A stretch of DNA of 14,052 nucleotides from CAZMUQ01 sp964569845 (GCA_964569845.1 CAZMUQ010000026.1:1-14052); one strand, 5' to 3'; shown: positions 1 through 7,850, counted from the stretch's first letter. Notes: a model not told the origin generated them from the letters alone. Made by a program: numbers and translations.

Positions 1-83
1 CTAATATTATTATCTCCACTAAAATACATATACCCCTTATCTCCTTACGGTAAAACCAAAAATTCTCTTTTCCATATTAAGGT
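1..83 (-). other. Downstream flank of the ECF operon, no gene resolved
   Basis: This is the stretch after the S-component stop. On the minus strand there is an ATG at 29 with a GA-rich stretch upstream (an AAGGAG-like match near 42-47). It stays open for nine codons to the window edge and could be the start of another operon gene. A second ATG at 75 opens only a 12-codon frame. Neither can be judged from what is visible. Confidence 0.2.
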
Positions 84-779
84 TTAAGGAGGATTTACTG
101 TAAACCTTTTTTTAAATCTTTCTAGGATACCTATTGTTTTTAAGCCAAAAAACCATAGAAAGGCTAAATTTCCGAAAGCATGAAGACTATCAAACCAGAT
201 ACTTCTAACTTCAACTAGTAAAAGAGTTTCAAATGTTAAAGGATAGATAAAGAAAAACCAAAACCATAAATTCATAATTAACCCAAAAATGTAACCCCAA
301 ATAAAACCAAAAAACGATAAACCAAATCTTCCAACCTTAAATTTTCCAAGTATACTTGAGCTTAAACCAACTAAACCCCATGCAAACATCTGGTAAATAG
401 TCCATGGGCCATGGGTTAGGATAAAATTTGAAAGTAGTGGTGTTAAAATACCAACCATAAAACCTGCAATCCCCCCGAAAACATATCCTACACAGGTTAT
501 AAGGTAGGTGCATGGGTTAAGGCTTGGTATAGCTGCAAAAGGTATTCGTAAAGCTGCGGATAAAGCTCCAAGCATAGCTATTAAAGCTATTTCCTTAGAA
601 CTTTTAACCTTAAACCCAAAAATAAAGGTACAAGTTAGTATTACAGCACAAACAGTTATTGTTACTAGTAATCCTAGATTAAATTGAAAATTTAAAGCTG
701 CAGGTGGAAGGTAAATTAGAAGGATTACTAGAGTTAATGACACTAACATTACTGTAAAAATCAACGAATTCTTTTTCAT
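84..779 (-). CDS. ECF transporter S component (substrate-binding membrane subunit), probable corrinoid type
   Basis: This 231-residue hydrophobic protein has about six membrane segments (roughly 8-28, 36-56, 63-80, 92-120, 130-145, 152-180) and a short basic C-terminal tail. Residues 98-146 are rich in Gly, with a GGIAGFMVG stretch followed by GPWTIYQMFAWGLVG, a pattern I associate with S components of energy-coupling-factor importers. These subunits bind a vitamin in the membrane and toppled S subunits release it inside when driven by EcfA/EcfT. The ATG overlaps the end of the double ATPase gene by 4 nt, which implies translational coupling. It is the last gene of the module whose first two members carry DUF4430, so a cobalamin or other corrinoid is the favoured ligand. 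Riboflavin, thiamine-precursor or other S-family ligands cannot be excluded from sequence alone. Family call confident, substrate inferred. Confidence 0.8.
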   Translation of the reverse strand: MKKNSLIFTVMLVSLTLVILLIYLPPAALNFQFNLGLLVTITVCAVILTCTFIFGFKVKSSKEIALIAMLGALSAALRIPFAAIPSLNPCTYLITCVGYVFGGIAGFMVGILTPLLSNFILTHGPWTIYQMFAWGLVGLSSSILGKFKVGRFGLSFFGFIWGYIFGLIMNLWFWFFFIYPLTFETLLLVEVRSIWFDSLHAFGNLAFLWFFGLKTIGILERFKKRFTVNPP

Positions 780-2470
780 ATCCCTAAAACCTTAACAAAC
801 TCTTCAACTGTCAAAACATTTGGAGGAAAACCATACTCTTCATATGCTTGTGCAAGTCTGTTCATTTGTGGCGAGAAGAATAAAGCCTTTGACAAAATTT
901 CTCTTTTAAACCCATCCACAATAACTTTTCCATCCCCCATTAATACAACCCTATCTGCATACTCTGCTACAACTTCAACATCATGGGTTACTAGGATTAT
1001 TGTATTTCCATTTTTCCTATAATTATCAAGATACTTCATAAGTTCAACTTTTAACTTGTAATCCATCCCTCTTGTAGGTTCATCTAAAACTAGGATTTTA
1101 GGTTGTAAGGCTATAATTGATGCTAAAGCAACTCTTTGTTTCTCACCACCACTAAGAAATCTTGGATAAACCTTTTCTTTTCCTTCTAACCCGAATACTT
1201 TAAGAACATAATTAACCCTTCTTTTAATTTCATCTTCTGGAAGATTCAAATTTTTTAAACCAAACATTATTTCCTCCTCAACAGTTTCAGCAAAAAGATG
1301 GTCGCTTGGATTTTGAAAAACGAATCCAACAATTTCACTAAGCTTTGCTGTAGGTATTTTTTCTACATTAACCCCATAAACATAAACTTCTCCCTTAGAT
1401 GGTTTAAGTAAGCCACTAAAATGTTTAACAAGAGTTGTTTTTCCTGAAGAATTTCTACCCATAATAGCTACAAATTCTCCCTCAAAAATCTTTAAATTAA
1501 TGTTTTTTAAAGCCTTAAAACCATTAGGGTAGGTATAGGATAAATTTTTAACTTCAATAGCTACCCTCTTAGAGTTAAAGTATGAATATTCGCTTTGCTT
1601 TTCAGGGTTTTTATTAAGTTTTTTAAATCTTATTTTTTTAAGTTCGTTATTAAGTGAAATTCTTAGCTCCTTAACTGTTAAAGGATAATTGTTAAAATTG
1701 AAACCCCTTTTTTTAAGTTTCTTTACAAGTTTAACCACTGGTGGAAAAAGGTCGTAAAATTCTTCTAGATTATGCTTATTCATAACTTCTCTTGGTTTTC
1801 CATCAGCAACTATTCTCCCATCTAACATCAAAATTAGCCTATCAGCGTGATGCAGCACTCTTTCAAGTCTATGCTCAACAAGTATAATGGTTATTCCTAG
1901 CTCATCATTTAATTTCTCAATTAATGCAAGAATATCCTCAGAACTTTTAGGGTCAAGCTGTGATGTAGGTTCATCTAAAACTAGGATTTTAGGTTGTAAA
2001 GCTAATACGGAGGCAATAGCAATTTTTTGTTTTTCTCCTCCAGAAAGCTCATAAATATTCTTTAAACGTAGCTCTTCAGCTCCAACAGCATTTAAACTTT
2101 CTTCAATTCTTTTAGCAATGAGGCTTTTAGGAAAACCAAAATTTTCTAGTCCAAAAGCAATTTCATCCTCAACATTTAAAGCTACAAGCTGATTTTCAGG
2201 ATCTTGGGATACAAAACCAACTTTTAATGCAAGCTTTCTTGTTGAAGTTTTAAGTACGTCAAAACCTTCAACATTAACTTTCCCTTTAATTTTTCCGCCG
2301 TAGAAGTGAGGTATTAACCCGTTTAAACATCGACATAAACTTGTTTTACCACAACTTGAAGGTCCTGAAATAAGAACAAATTCTCCATCCTCAATTTTAG
2401 TGTTAATATTCTCTAATGCAGGTTTCACTGTTTCAGGATAGTAAAATGTGAAATCCTCAAAGATAATCAC
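776..2470 (-). CDS. ecfA: Fused double ABC ATPase of an ECF transporter (EcfA-EcfA')
   Basis: The 564-residue protein contains two complete ABC ATPase domains in one chain and supplies ATP-driven force to the EcfT/S membrane complex. Domain 1 has Walker A GPSSCGKT at 36-43, signature LSGGE at 142-146, Walker B ILVLDEP at 162-168 and the switch His at 200. Domain 2 has Walker A GRNSSGKT at 338-345, LSGGE at 439-443, Walker B 460-466 and His at 496. All catalytic positions look intact in both halves, so neither nucleotide site appears degenerate. A lysine-rich linker lies near 245-300. The start is GTG at 2470, preceded by a GGAGG at 2474-2478 that also lies within the end of the ecfT gene, with which this gene overlaps by 14 nt. 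Single-chain EcfA pairs are common in archaeal ECF systems. Confidence 0.93.
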   Translation of the reverse strand: MIIFEDFTFYYPETVKPALENINTKIEDGEFVLISGPSSCGKTSLCRCLNGLIPHFYGGKIKGKVNVEGFDVLKTSTRKLALKVGFVSQDPENQLVALNVEDEIAFGLENFGFPKSLIAKRIEESLNAVGAEELRLKNIYELSGGEKQKIAIASVLALQPKILVLDEPTSQLDPKSSEDILALIEKLNDELGITIILVEHRLERVLHHADRLILMLDGRIVADGKPREVMNKHNLEEFYDLFPPVVKLVKKLKKRGFNFNNYPLTVKELRISLNNELKKIRFKKLNKNPEKQSEYSYFNSKRVAIEVKNLSYTYPNGFKALKNINLKIFEGEFVAIMGRNSSGKTTLVKHFSGLLKPSKGEVYVYGVNVEKIPTAKLSEIVGFVFQNPSDHLFAETVEEEIMFGLKNLNLPEDEIKRRVNYVLKVFGLEGKEKVYPRFLSGGEKQRVALASIIALQPKILVLDEPTRGMDYKLKVELMKYLDNYRKNGNTIILVTHDVEVVAEYADRVVLMGDGKVIVDGFKREILSKALFFSPQMNRLAQAYEEYGFPPNVLTVEEFVKVLGI

Positions 2471-3389
2471 TTTCCTCCAACCCCTTAAACATTAAAACTG
2501 TTGAAACAGAACCAATAACGCTTAGAATTAAAATTATGTAGACATCTAAGTTGGATAAAATCTCTGCTTGAATTGTCGGATAAAAATGGAATTCCCCAAA
2601 ATTAAAAAATCTTACAACAACACTTAAAACTAAAAGTAAAGTTGTAAGAAGTAAGCTAATTTTATTTTTTAAGTTAACTTTTATTTCCCTATAAAACGTT
2701 CTTCTAATTTTTCCACCAAATCCTCTAACTTCCATTGCTTCAGCAACTTCTACTGCTCTTTCCAGAGAATTTGAAAGTACGGCTACTAAAACTGGAAAAC
2801 TATTTTTAATGCGTGTTAAAAAGCCTCCTCTACTAAAATCTAACCCCCTTACCTTAAAAGTTTCAACAACATTCCTTATATTCATAACCATCGTTGGGAT
2901 AAATCTTGTTGAAAGTGAAGTTATAAGTGCTAAGTTATAAGGAAACTTAAACCTTAATATCAACCTCATAAGGTCATCTGAGTTTACACTATAGCTAAAA
3001 ACTGCGAAAATTGAAGCTATAACGACCAGTCTTAAAGCCATAATAAACCCAAAAAATAAGCTTTCGAAAGTTAGCTTAAATCTTAAAAATCCTAAAAATG
3101 GTATGTTAAATAACGCTTGACAGATTATGGTTTCACCTTCTCCTGAAAAAATCATGTTAAAAATGATAATCATGGGAATTAATGGAAAGATATACCCTAA
3201 AAGTTTAATCCAGTACTTTAAAATGTTAGCTAGGAAAACAGACAATACTGTTAAAGCTAAAAGCATGAGAAGATAAACTGGATTATCAAAAATCAAACTT
3301 AAAATTAGTAAAACTAAAACCCACATTAACCCGCATAATGGATTAACTTTGCAGGTTGAACTTTTACCTAAAATGTTTACTGTTAACAT
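2457..3389 (-). CDS. ecfT: ECF transporter T component (EcfT)
   Basis: This 310-residue membrane protein of the CbiQ/EcfT family couples the ATPases to the S subunit. Hydrophobic segments lie near 21-55, 62-80, 108-135 and 240-262, with a further one near 283-300. The cytoplasmic coupling region between the second and third thirds contains the two short Arg-Gly motifs of the family, KVRG at 179-182 and EVRG at 220-223. Most EcfT proteins have Ala-Arg-Gly there and both copies here read Val-Arg-Gly, a conservative change. The ATG at 3389 overlaps the end of the upstream DUF4430 gene by 7 nt and no clear Shine-Dalgarno is visible, so translation is probably coupled. The protein extends about 40-50 residues beyond a minimal EcfT, with an extra C-terminal membrane segment. 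Confidence 0.9.
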   Translation of the reverse strand: MLTVNILGKSSTCKVNPLCGLMWVLVLLILSLIFDNPVYLLMLLALTVLSVFLANILKYWIKLLGYIFPLIPMIIIFNMIFSGEGETIICQALFNIPFLGFLRFKLTFESLFFGFIMALRLVVIASIFAVFSYSVNSDDLMRLILRFKFPYNLALITSLSTRFIPTMVMNIRNVVETFKVRGLDFSRGGFLTRIKNSFPVLVAVLSNSLERAVEVAEAMEVRGFGGKIRRTFYREIKVNLKNKISLLLTTLLLVLSVVVRFFNFGEFHFYPTIQAEILSNLDVYIILILSVIGSVSTVLMFKGLEESDYL

Positions 3390-4357
3390 AATGGCACCTT
3401 ATAAACATTATCGTCTAAAATAAGTAAAGCAAAACATGCTTCAACAACTTCCCATTCTTCCAAAAGTACTTTTACAGATTTTTTTACATCTTCATCCCTC
3501 AACCCTGAAATAATCAATACAATTTTTTCGCAAGCCAAGGTACCCTTAGGATTCCAAGGATTTTGTGTTGCTTGGATAACCCCCCCATGGTTAAGGATTT
3601 TAGCTACTCCTCCTTTAACATCAAGAATATAAAGCTTATCATCGTCGAAGTGCATAAACAATCCTAATTTCTTCCAATTGTTATTCAGCTCTAGAATAGG
3701 CTTAAATCCGGCTTTCCCAATAACAATTAAATTTGAATCTTCATACTCCTTTCTAGTTATCTCACCTAAACTTCTAATTTTAACATTTTTAATTTTGAAT
3801 TTTTTTAGGTAGTTGCTAACTTTTAATGCTTCACTCTTAAATCCCTCCTCATAAAGAATTATAGTATCAAATGTTTTCCCAGCGTAACCTTGAACAAACG
3901 ATTTAGGAAATCCTCCAACAATAGCCGGAGTAAAGAAGTAGAAATCCCAATTATGAAAATCAAATTGGATAGTTTCCCCACCCCTTAAAAAGTACTGGTT
4001 TGCGCCAACATTAGCTAGAAAACCATTAACATAGTAAAACCAGTCTTCCTTACTAGTTGGAAATTTTGAGCTTAAATTGTTAATGCTATAGATAAATCCT
4101 CCTCCATATCTTGTTTCAACTTTAGCAGTAAGCTTTAATACGTCTAAAGCAGTCATACCTGGTTTAAGTTTAACAGTTTTTTTAAGTAAAACTTCTTGGC
4201 CAAAATTTCTTGTTACAATAATTTCAGTAAAATTTTCAGCTAGTTTTCCACCAAAATTTGTAGGGTTTAACAGGTTATTAACTAAAAAAGTGAGAAAAAT
4301 TGAGGTAAGAATTATCAAAAAAATAATGATTAATATTTTTTTCTCTTTTTTAACCAA
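3383..4357 (-). CDS. Membrane-anchored DUF4430 (transcobalamin-like) protein with C-terminal alpha/beta domain
   Basis: The 324-residue protein has one N-terminal membrane anchor (8-28, after a KKEKK stretch), so the rest is likely extracytoplasmic. Residues 45-138 match the DUF4430 pattern: GMTALDVL at 67-74, WFYYVNG at 106-112 and GGETIQFDFHNWD at 126-138. In intrinsic factor and transcobalamin this fold forms part of the cobalamin site. Residues 160-324 alternate strands and helices (TIILYEEG, LIVIGKAG, IVLIISGL followed by a KKSVKVLLEE helix). This resembles the repeated alpha/beta units seen in some archaeal envelope proteins, but I do not recognise the family firmly. Start is TTG at 4357, 2 nt after the stop of the large secreted protein; the next gene, ecfT, overlaps it. 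Likely role, inferred: surface receptor or ligand relay to the ECF complex. Confidence 0.75.
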   Translation of the reverse strand: MVKKEKKILIIIFLIILTSIFLTFLVNNLLNPTNFGGKLAENFTEIIVTRNFGQEVLLKKTVKLKPGMTALDVLKLTAKVETRYGGGFIYSINNLSSKFPTSKEDWFYYVNGFLANVGANQYFLRGGETIQFDFHNWDFYFFTPAIVGGFPKSFVQGYAGKTFDTIILYEEGFKSEALKVSNYLKKFKIKNVKIRSLGEITRKEYEDSNLIVIGKAGFKPILELNNNWKKLGLFMHFDDDKLYILDVKGGVAKILNHGGVIQATQNPWNPKGTLACEKIVLIISGLRDEDVKKSVKVLLEEWEVVEACFALLILDDNVYKVPLC

Positions 4358-4359
4358 TC

Positions 4360-6531
4360 TTACGTGGCCTCTATCCCTAGAATCTTTAAGAGTTGTATTC
4401 TTCCTTCAAATGTTGGATACATTTCAAGTTTTTTACCGTAGGCTTGAATTAGAAGCATCCTAGTAGTTTCATCTGTTATGCTTGGTAGTTGTCTAACTAT
4501 AAGTCCATTTTCAACCAAAAATTTGTAGGCTTCATTAACACCTTCGGAGCTTAGTATATTTTTAGCTTCCTCTAAAACTTTAGGTACTTCGGAGAGGCTT
4601 AGTGTCCTATTTGGCTTTAAAATTTCAACCTCTTTTGTAATGGTAACGTTTTCAATCCCTAAAACTTTCAAAAGTTGTATTCTTCCTTCAAATGTTGGAT
4701 ACATTTCAAGCTTACTTCCATAGAATTTTGTAAGGGTATTAATAAGATAATCGGGGATGCTTGTTATATTCTCCCTTATAAGACCATTAGAAACCAGAAA
4801 CTCGTAGGTTGCAGAAACGTTACCTGTAGATGCTAAAATTTCTTCAGCTTCTCTTCTAATTTTTAGTAGCTTAGTGATTTCTGGTGGTGTAGAAACTTTA
4901 ACCTTTACCTTACCACTTTTAACATAGTTTCCAGCTTTTTTAGCATAAATCCAATATTCCCCAGTACTACTAAAGCTTAATATTAGTTTCCCATTATCAT
5001 CAGTTTTACCGTAAATTTTCCCATCAACATAGATATCAGCATCTTTAATAGGTTTCCAGGAATATTGCCAAGTGTCAAGGTCAAGGTAAAGATAGTAAAC
5101 AGTTACTGTAAAGTTTTCATTAACGTAAACTTCATTATCACTAACAATCAACTTTAGTGGGGTTCTTGTTGAATAATACCATAAAATTTCATCACCATCC
5201 TTTAATGGACCAAAACTTGTAAGCCAACTAAATCCACATCCACAGGGCGGTGGAACATTATAGTTTACAAGATACATCCATCCATAATAGCCTTGATTAG
5301 CTTCACCGTAAACACTATCAACAAAAAGATCCCAGCCAGGATACCATGCATCATTAACACCAACATTACCATTTGTAGCAATATAAAGAGCTGTTAATGG
5401 GCATGGTTCTAAAGTGTAAACTTTCTCACTACTAGCTGTAACATTAACTTTCCCTGGAAGGTTAACCCAATCCTCGTATAAAGTTTCAGTTGAACCTTCA
5501 ACTCTAACATAAACTTTAGGATCCTTAACCTGCAATATACCTAAACTTCTCCATGAAAACATTTTTTTACCATGTGTTTGCTGAGGATTTTTGATTGGGT
5601 AGGGTTTCCCTGCTAATGCCTGAATTGCGCATGCAGTTGTGTATATAGGGTTCATCCTGTTTAACTTAGTCCAATTAAATGAACCATCAGAATTTTGAAG
5701 GCTTAAAAGAAACTGGACAGGATTTTTTCCATCTTTAACCCAGTTATAGGGGTTTTCATCCACAGCCTTTAATGCACATATAACCCATGCTGTTGAAATT
5801 GAGTTAGAACCACCAATCCATGCAAATCCACCATCACTAGTTTGTTTACTTTTTAGAAAGCTAAGTGCCTTAATTATTGCAGGTGAAGATTTATTTTCAC
5901 CTGCTGCAATTAAAGCCATTATTGCAGCTGCAGTATCATCAGGGTCTGAAGTTGAATTTAAAGCAAAACTCCATCCACCATCCTTATTCTGGTTTTTTAA
6001 GATGTATTCTCTAATACTTTTAACCTCTTTAGAGTCTACATTTTCTCCAGCAGCAACAAGAGCCATTAAACCCCAAAAATCATCATTTAAAAGTTTAGGA
6101 TCCCCTATTTGTATACCATCATAAAATTTCTTCAGCTTCTCTACACAGTTAACCCCACTTAAATTATAGGGATTTTCACCCACAGAAACAGCTGCAAGAA
6201 TAAGTTTTTCCCATGAGAATACATCATCAACCCCCTTCACCCTACTCTTTAAATAATCGACAATTGATGGGCCATCATCAATCCTCCAACTATACGGATT
6301 TTCACCAGCTGCAACTAAAGCTAAAGTAACCCAAATAGAATTAGCGAATCCTCCAATACTTCCATCCTCATTCTGATTACTTCTTAAATACTCTACTGCA
6401 TTTCTAATGGCATACGAGACTTCGTCAGCTTGACTGTAAGCTGATAATGGTAAAAATACTGCTACAATTAAGGATAGTACGATGAGCCATGTAAGAAATT
6501 TCTTGGATGGATTGTCCAACCGATTCACCAA
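4360..6531 (-). CDS. Secreted intrinsic-factor-like protein: alpha/alpha-barrel repeats, DUF4430, beta domain and duplicated C-terminal module
   Basis: The 723-residue protein starts with a signal peptide or anchor (hydrophobic 12-33). Residues 38-308 are about six repeats of roughly 45 residues with QN(E/K)DG, QTSDGG and QNSDGS turns (53, 181, 230, 279) and ALVAAGEN-like helices (71, 157, 207). This is the prenyltransferase/squalene-cyclase alpha/alpha-barrel repeat. Residues 338-455 form a DUF4430 domain (GWMYLVNYN at 417-425, DGDEILWYYS at 445-454) with a Cys-rich insert PPPCGCG at 427-433. Residues 458-548 look like a beta-sandwich (DADIYVDG, KTDDNGK). Residues 560-723 hold a tandem helical duplication. 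Barrel followed by DUF4430 is the order found in mammalian intrinsic factor, so corrinoid capture is the inferred role. It heads the ECF gene set, 2 nt before the next gene. The start is TTG 6531 or GTG 6528; the second suits a leaderless message. Confidence 0.82.
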   Translation of the reverse strand: MVNRLDNPSKKFLTWLIVLSLIVAVFLPLSAYSQADEVSYAIRNAVEYLRSNQNEDGSIGGFANSIWVTLALVAAGENPYSWRIDDGPSIVDYLKSRVKGVDDVFSWEKLILAAVSVGENPYNLSGVNCVEKLKKFYDGIQIGDPKLLNDDFWGLMALVAAGENVDSKEVKSIREYILKNQNKDGGWSFALNSTSDPDDTAAAIMALIAAGENKSSPAIIKALSFLKSKQTSDGGFAWIGGSNSISTAWVICALKAVDENPYNWVKDGKNPVQFLLSLQNSDGSFNWTKLNRMNPIYTTACAIQALAGKPYPIKNPQQTHGKKMFSWRSLGILQVKDPKVYVRVEGSTETLYEDWVNLPGKVNVTASSEKVYTLEPCPLTALYIATNGNVGVNDAWYPGWDLFVDSVYGEANQGYYGWMYLVNYNVPPPCGCGFSWLTSFGPLKDGDEILWYYSTRTPLKLIVSDNEVYVNENFTVTVYYLYLDLDTWQYSWKPIKDADIYVDGKIYGKTDDNGKLILSFSSTGEYWIYAKKAGNYVKSGKVKVKVSTPPEITKLLKIRREAEEILASTGNVSATYEFLVSNGLIRENITSIPDYLINTLTKFYGSKLEMYPTFEGRIQLLKVLGIENVTITKEVEILKPNRTLSLSEVPKVLEEAKNILSSEGVNEAYKFLVENGLIVRQLPSITDETTRMLLIQAYGKKLEMYPTFEGRIQLLKILGIEAT
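4391..4428. repeat. 38-bp exact direct repeat, copy 1 (in coding sequence)
   Basis: Positions 4391-4428 and 4673-4710 are identical over 38 bp and lie 282 bp apart, exactly 94 codons, in the same frame. They encode the shared LEMYPTFEGRIQLL segment of the duplicated C-terminal module of the large secreted protein. The flanks diverge at both ends at DNA level while the protein stays similar, which suggests either recent conversion or tight constraint on this segment. Confidence 0.95.
4673..4710. repeat. 38-bp exact direct repeat, copy 2 (in coding sequence)
   Basis: This is the second copy of the 38-bp repeat described at 4391-4428. It encodes residues about 607-619 of the secreted protein; the other copy encodes residues about 701-713. 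Being in frame, loss or gain of one unit by recombination would keep the gene open. Confidence 0.95.
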
Positions 6532-6533
6532 AC

Positions 6534-6566
6534 TAAAAATATAAAAATTTAAGTTTTAAATTTTTT
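6534..6566 (-). promoter_or_regulatory. Candidate promoter in the gap before the intrinsic-factor-like gene
   Basis: The 36-nt gap between the A24 peptidase stop and the secreted-protein start is almost pure A+T. On the minus strand a TTTAAAACTTAAAT stretch (about 6547-6560) lies some 25 nt upstream of the GTG at 6528, where an archaeal TATA box for a leaderless transcript would sit. No Shine-Dalgarno precedes the start. This would let the ECF module be transcribed on its own as well as by read-through. There is no room for a riboswitch. Judgement by eye only. Confidence 0.35.
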
Positions 6567-6567
6567 G

Positions 6568-7359
6568 CTAAAAAATTTTTGTAAGGATCCAGAAAAGGAT
6601 ATCTCCTAAGAAAATTGAGACAATTAACCCTAGTTCTATAAAAACTATCATTGGTATAGTTGGAGTAACCCATACATTTTCAGGTAAATCTTCAACGTTA
6701 ATAGTATTTTGCCAATGGATAGGTTTAATGGAGAGATTTAACTTTCTCCTAGTTTCCCTATCTCTAGTTACTTGTTTTTCCTCCAGGATCATAAACATGT
6801 AAGGTCTTTTCGCTATAATCTCTTTTTTAACTTTAAACCCTAAAAGTAGAGCAAAAAATTTTTTGCGAATTTTTTCTTCTTCAAAACCATCAAAAAGGCT
6901 TCCCCCCATAATCTTAAAGAAAAAGTTTTTTAAGAGTATTATTGGAACTAAAAGAAGACTTAAAATTAAGCTGTTAGTAAAAATTGAGAAGGAGAAAGGA
7001 AAAATCTGCGTAAAACTCAGTAATGGTTGGAAGATTTTAAGAGGCCATGGAAAAGTTAAAGCTAAGCATAGGAGTGCTTTAACATCAGCTCCCCCAAATA
7101 ATCCAAGATAAAAAACCGGAATTGTTATTCCTGCTATAATCATAATTGATATTGCTAGAAGATATAGTAGCATAATATTTCCGGAGAGATATATTTCTAA
7201 AAGTGTTAAAGCTAAGCCTACTGGTGCAAAGATAATCCAAGCATAATTAGTAACTTCTCTAGTTTTCCAGTCAGACCAGGAGGCATAACTAAGCACAATT
7301 AATGTAAAAGTCAGCTTAAAAATTTCCAAAATTTTAATGAGTAATAATTGGGGCTCCAT
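6568..7359 (-). CDS. A24 family (FlaK/PibD-like) class III prepilin/preflagellin peptidase
   Basis: This 263-residue GxGD aspartyl membrane protease would cleave class III signal peptides from archaellins or type IV pilin-like proteins at the cytoplasmic face. The two catalytic aspartates are visible: D30 in SWSDWKTREVTN after the first membrane segment, and D92 in GGADVKAL. Membrane segments lie near 13-28, 40-58, 64-82, 93-112, 125-145 and 237-260. The cytoplasmic region 150-225 is charged, and the C-terminal segment carries the VTPTIPMIVFIELG pattern common in archaeal members. It starts at ATG 7359, 22 nt after the DUF488 stop, with a GGGTG stretch upstream. No pilin or archaellin gene is in the window, so whether it is a FlaK or a PibD/EppA type is open. 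Its place upstream of a secreted-protein gene may be incidental. Confidence 0.88.
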   Translation of the reverse strand: MEPQLLLIKILEIFKLTFTLIVLSYASWSDWKTREVTNYAWIIFAPVGLALTLLEIYLSGNIMLLYLLAISIMIIAGITIPVFYLGLFGGADVKALLCLALTFPWPLKIFQPLLSFTQIFPFSFSIFTNSLILSLLLVPIILLKNFFFKIMGGSLFDGFEEEKIRKKFFALLLGFKVKKEIIAKRPYMFMILEEKQVTRDRETRRKLNLSIKPIHWQNTINVEDLPENVWVTPTIPMIVFIELGLIVSIFLGDILFWILTKIF

Positions 7360-7381
7360 AAAAAACTACACCCTAAAAATG

Positions 7382-7819
7382 TTAAAACTTTAATTTATGC
7401 CTGTAAATTTTGCCGTTTAATATATGGATAACTTCAAATCCAAGATTAGTTAAAAAATCAGCAATAAATCTTCTGTGGCAACGCCAAAAAAATTTTTCGC
7501 TACACATAATAGCAACATTTTCTTTACTTTTTTCCAAAATTTTTAAAAGTTTTTCGATCCCAGTTTTAAACTCTAAAGTTTCCATAAACATTTTATATCC
7601 TCCGCTTCTAAAACCTCCAAGCTCTGGAAGATGGACATACTCTATACCTAAATCTTTAAGTTCTTTGCTAAGATTATCCTTGTTAAACCATGGGAATTTT
7701 CTGCTAGTGGGAAATCTTCTCACATCAATTATAAGCTTAATATGATATGAGGATAAAACTTTAAAAAATTCATTCACTTTCCTTGTACTATGACCAATAG
7801 TGTATACTTTCAACGTCAA
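7382..7819 (-). CDS. DUF488 family protein
   Basis: This soluble protein of about 145 residues has the full set of DUF488 signatures: YTIGHS near residue 6, IDVRRFPTSR at 31-40, YVHLPELGG at 61-69, and a Cys-Ser-Glu followed by Cys-His-Arg (C106, C114, H115). The conserved Cys/His/Arg set looks like an active or metal site, but the biochemical function of the family is not established. The longest frame opens at TTG 7819. A second in-frame TTG at 7813 gives MKVYTIGHS, closer to the usual N-terminus of the family, and is my preferred start. No Shine-Dalgarno is seen, so the transcript may be leaderless. It is the first leftward gene after the divergent region. Confidence 0.85.
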   Translation of the reverse strand: MTLKVYTIGHSTRKVNEFFKVLSSYHIKLIIDVRRFPTSRKFPWFNKDNLSKELKDLGIEYVHLPELGGFRSGGYKMFMETLEFKTGIEKLLKILEKSKENVAIMCSEKFFWRCHRRFIADFLTNLGFEVIHILNGKIYRHKLKF

Positions 7820-7850
7820 AGTTAAGGTGATTATTCTTTTCTAAAAAAGT

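Noticed and set aside
4360..6531. Annotating the large secreted protein as a squalene-hopene or terpene cyclase
   Set aside because: It has only one barrel of about 270 residues, a signal peptide, a following DUF4430 domain and transporter genes next door; true cyclases are about 600 residues with two barrels and act on the inner membrane.
6532..6567. Cobalamin riboswitch upstream of the putative corrinoid operon
   Set aside because: The gap is 36 nt of nearly pure A+T, far too short for a B12 riboswitch, and no B12-box-like sequence is seen.
6863..7111. Rightward 82-codon open frame opposite the A24 peptidase gene
   Set aside because: It lies wholly antisense to a gene with clear catalytic motifs and its Lys/Ser-rich translation shows no domain; a shadow frame.
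7410..7745. Rightward 111-codon open frame opposite the DUF488 gene
   Set aside because: It is antisense to a well-supported DUF488 gene and has low-complexity Ser/Leu content with no recognisable motif.
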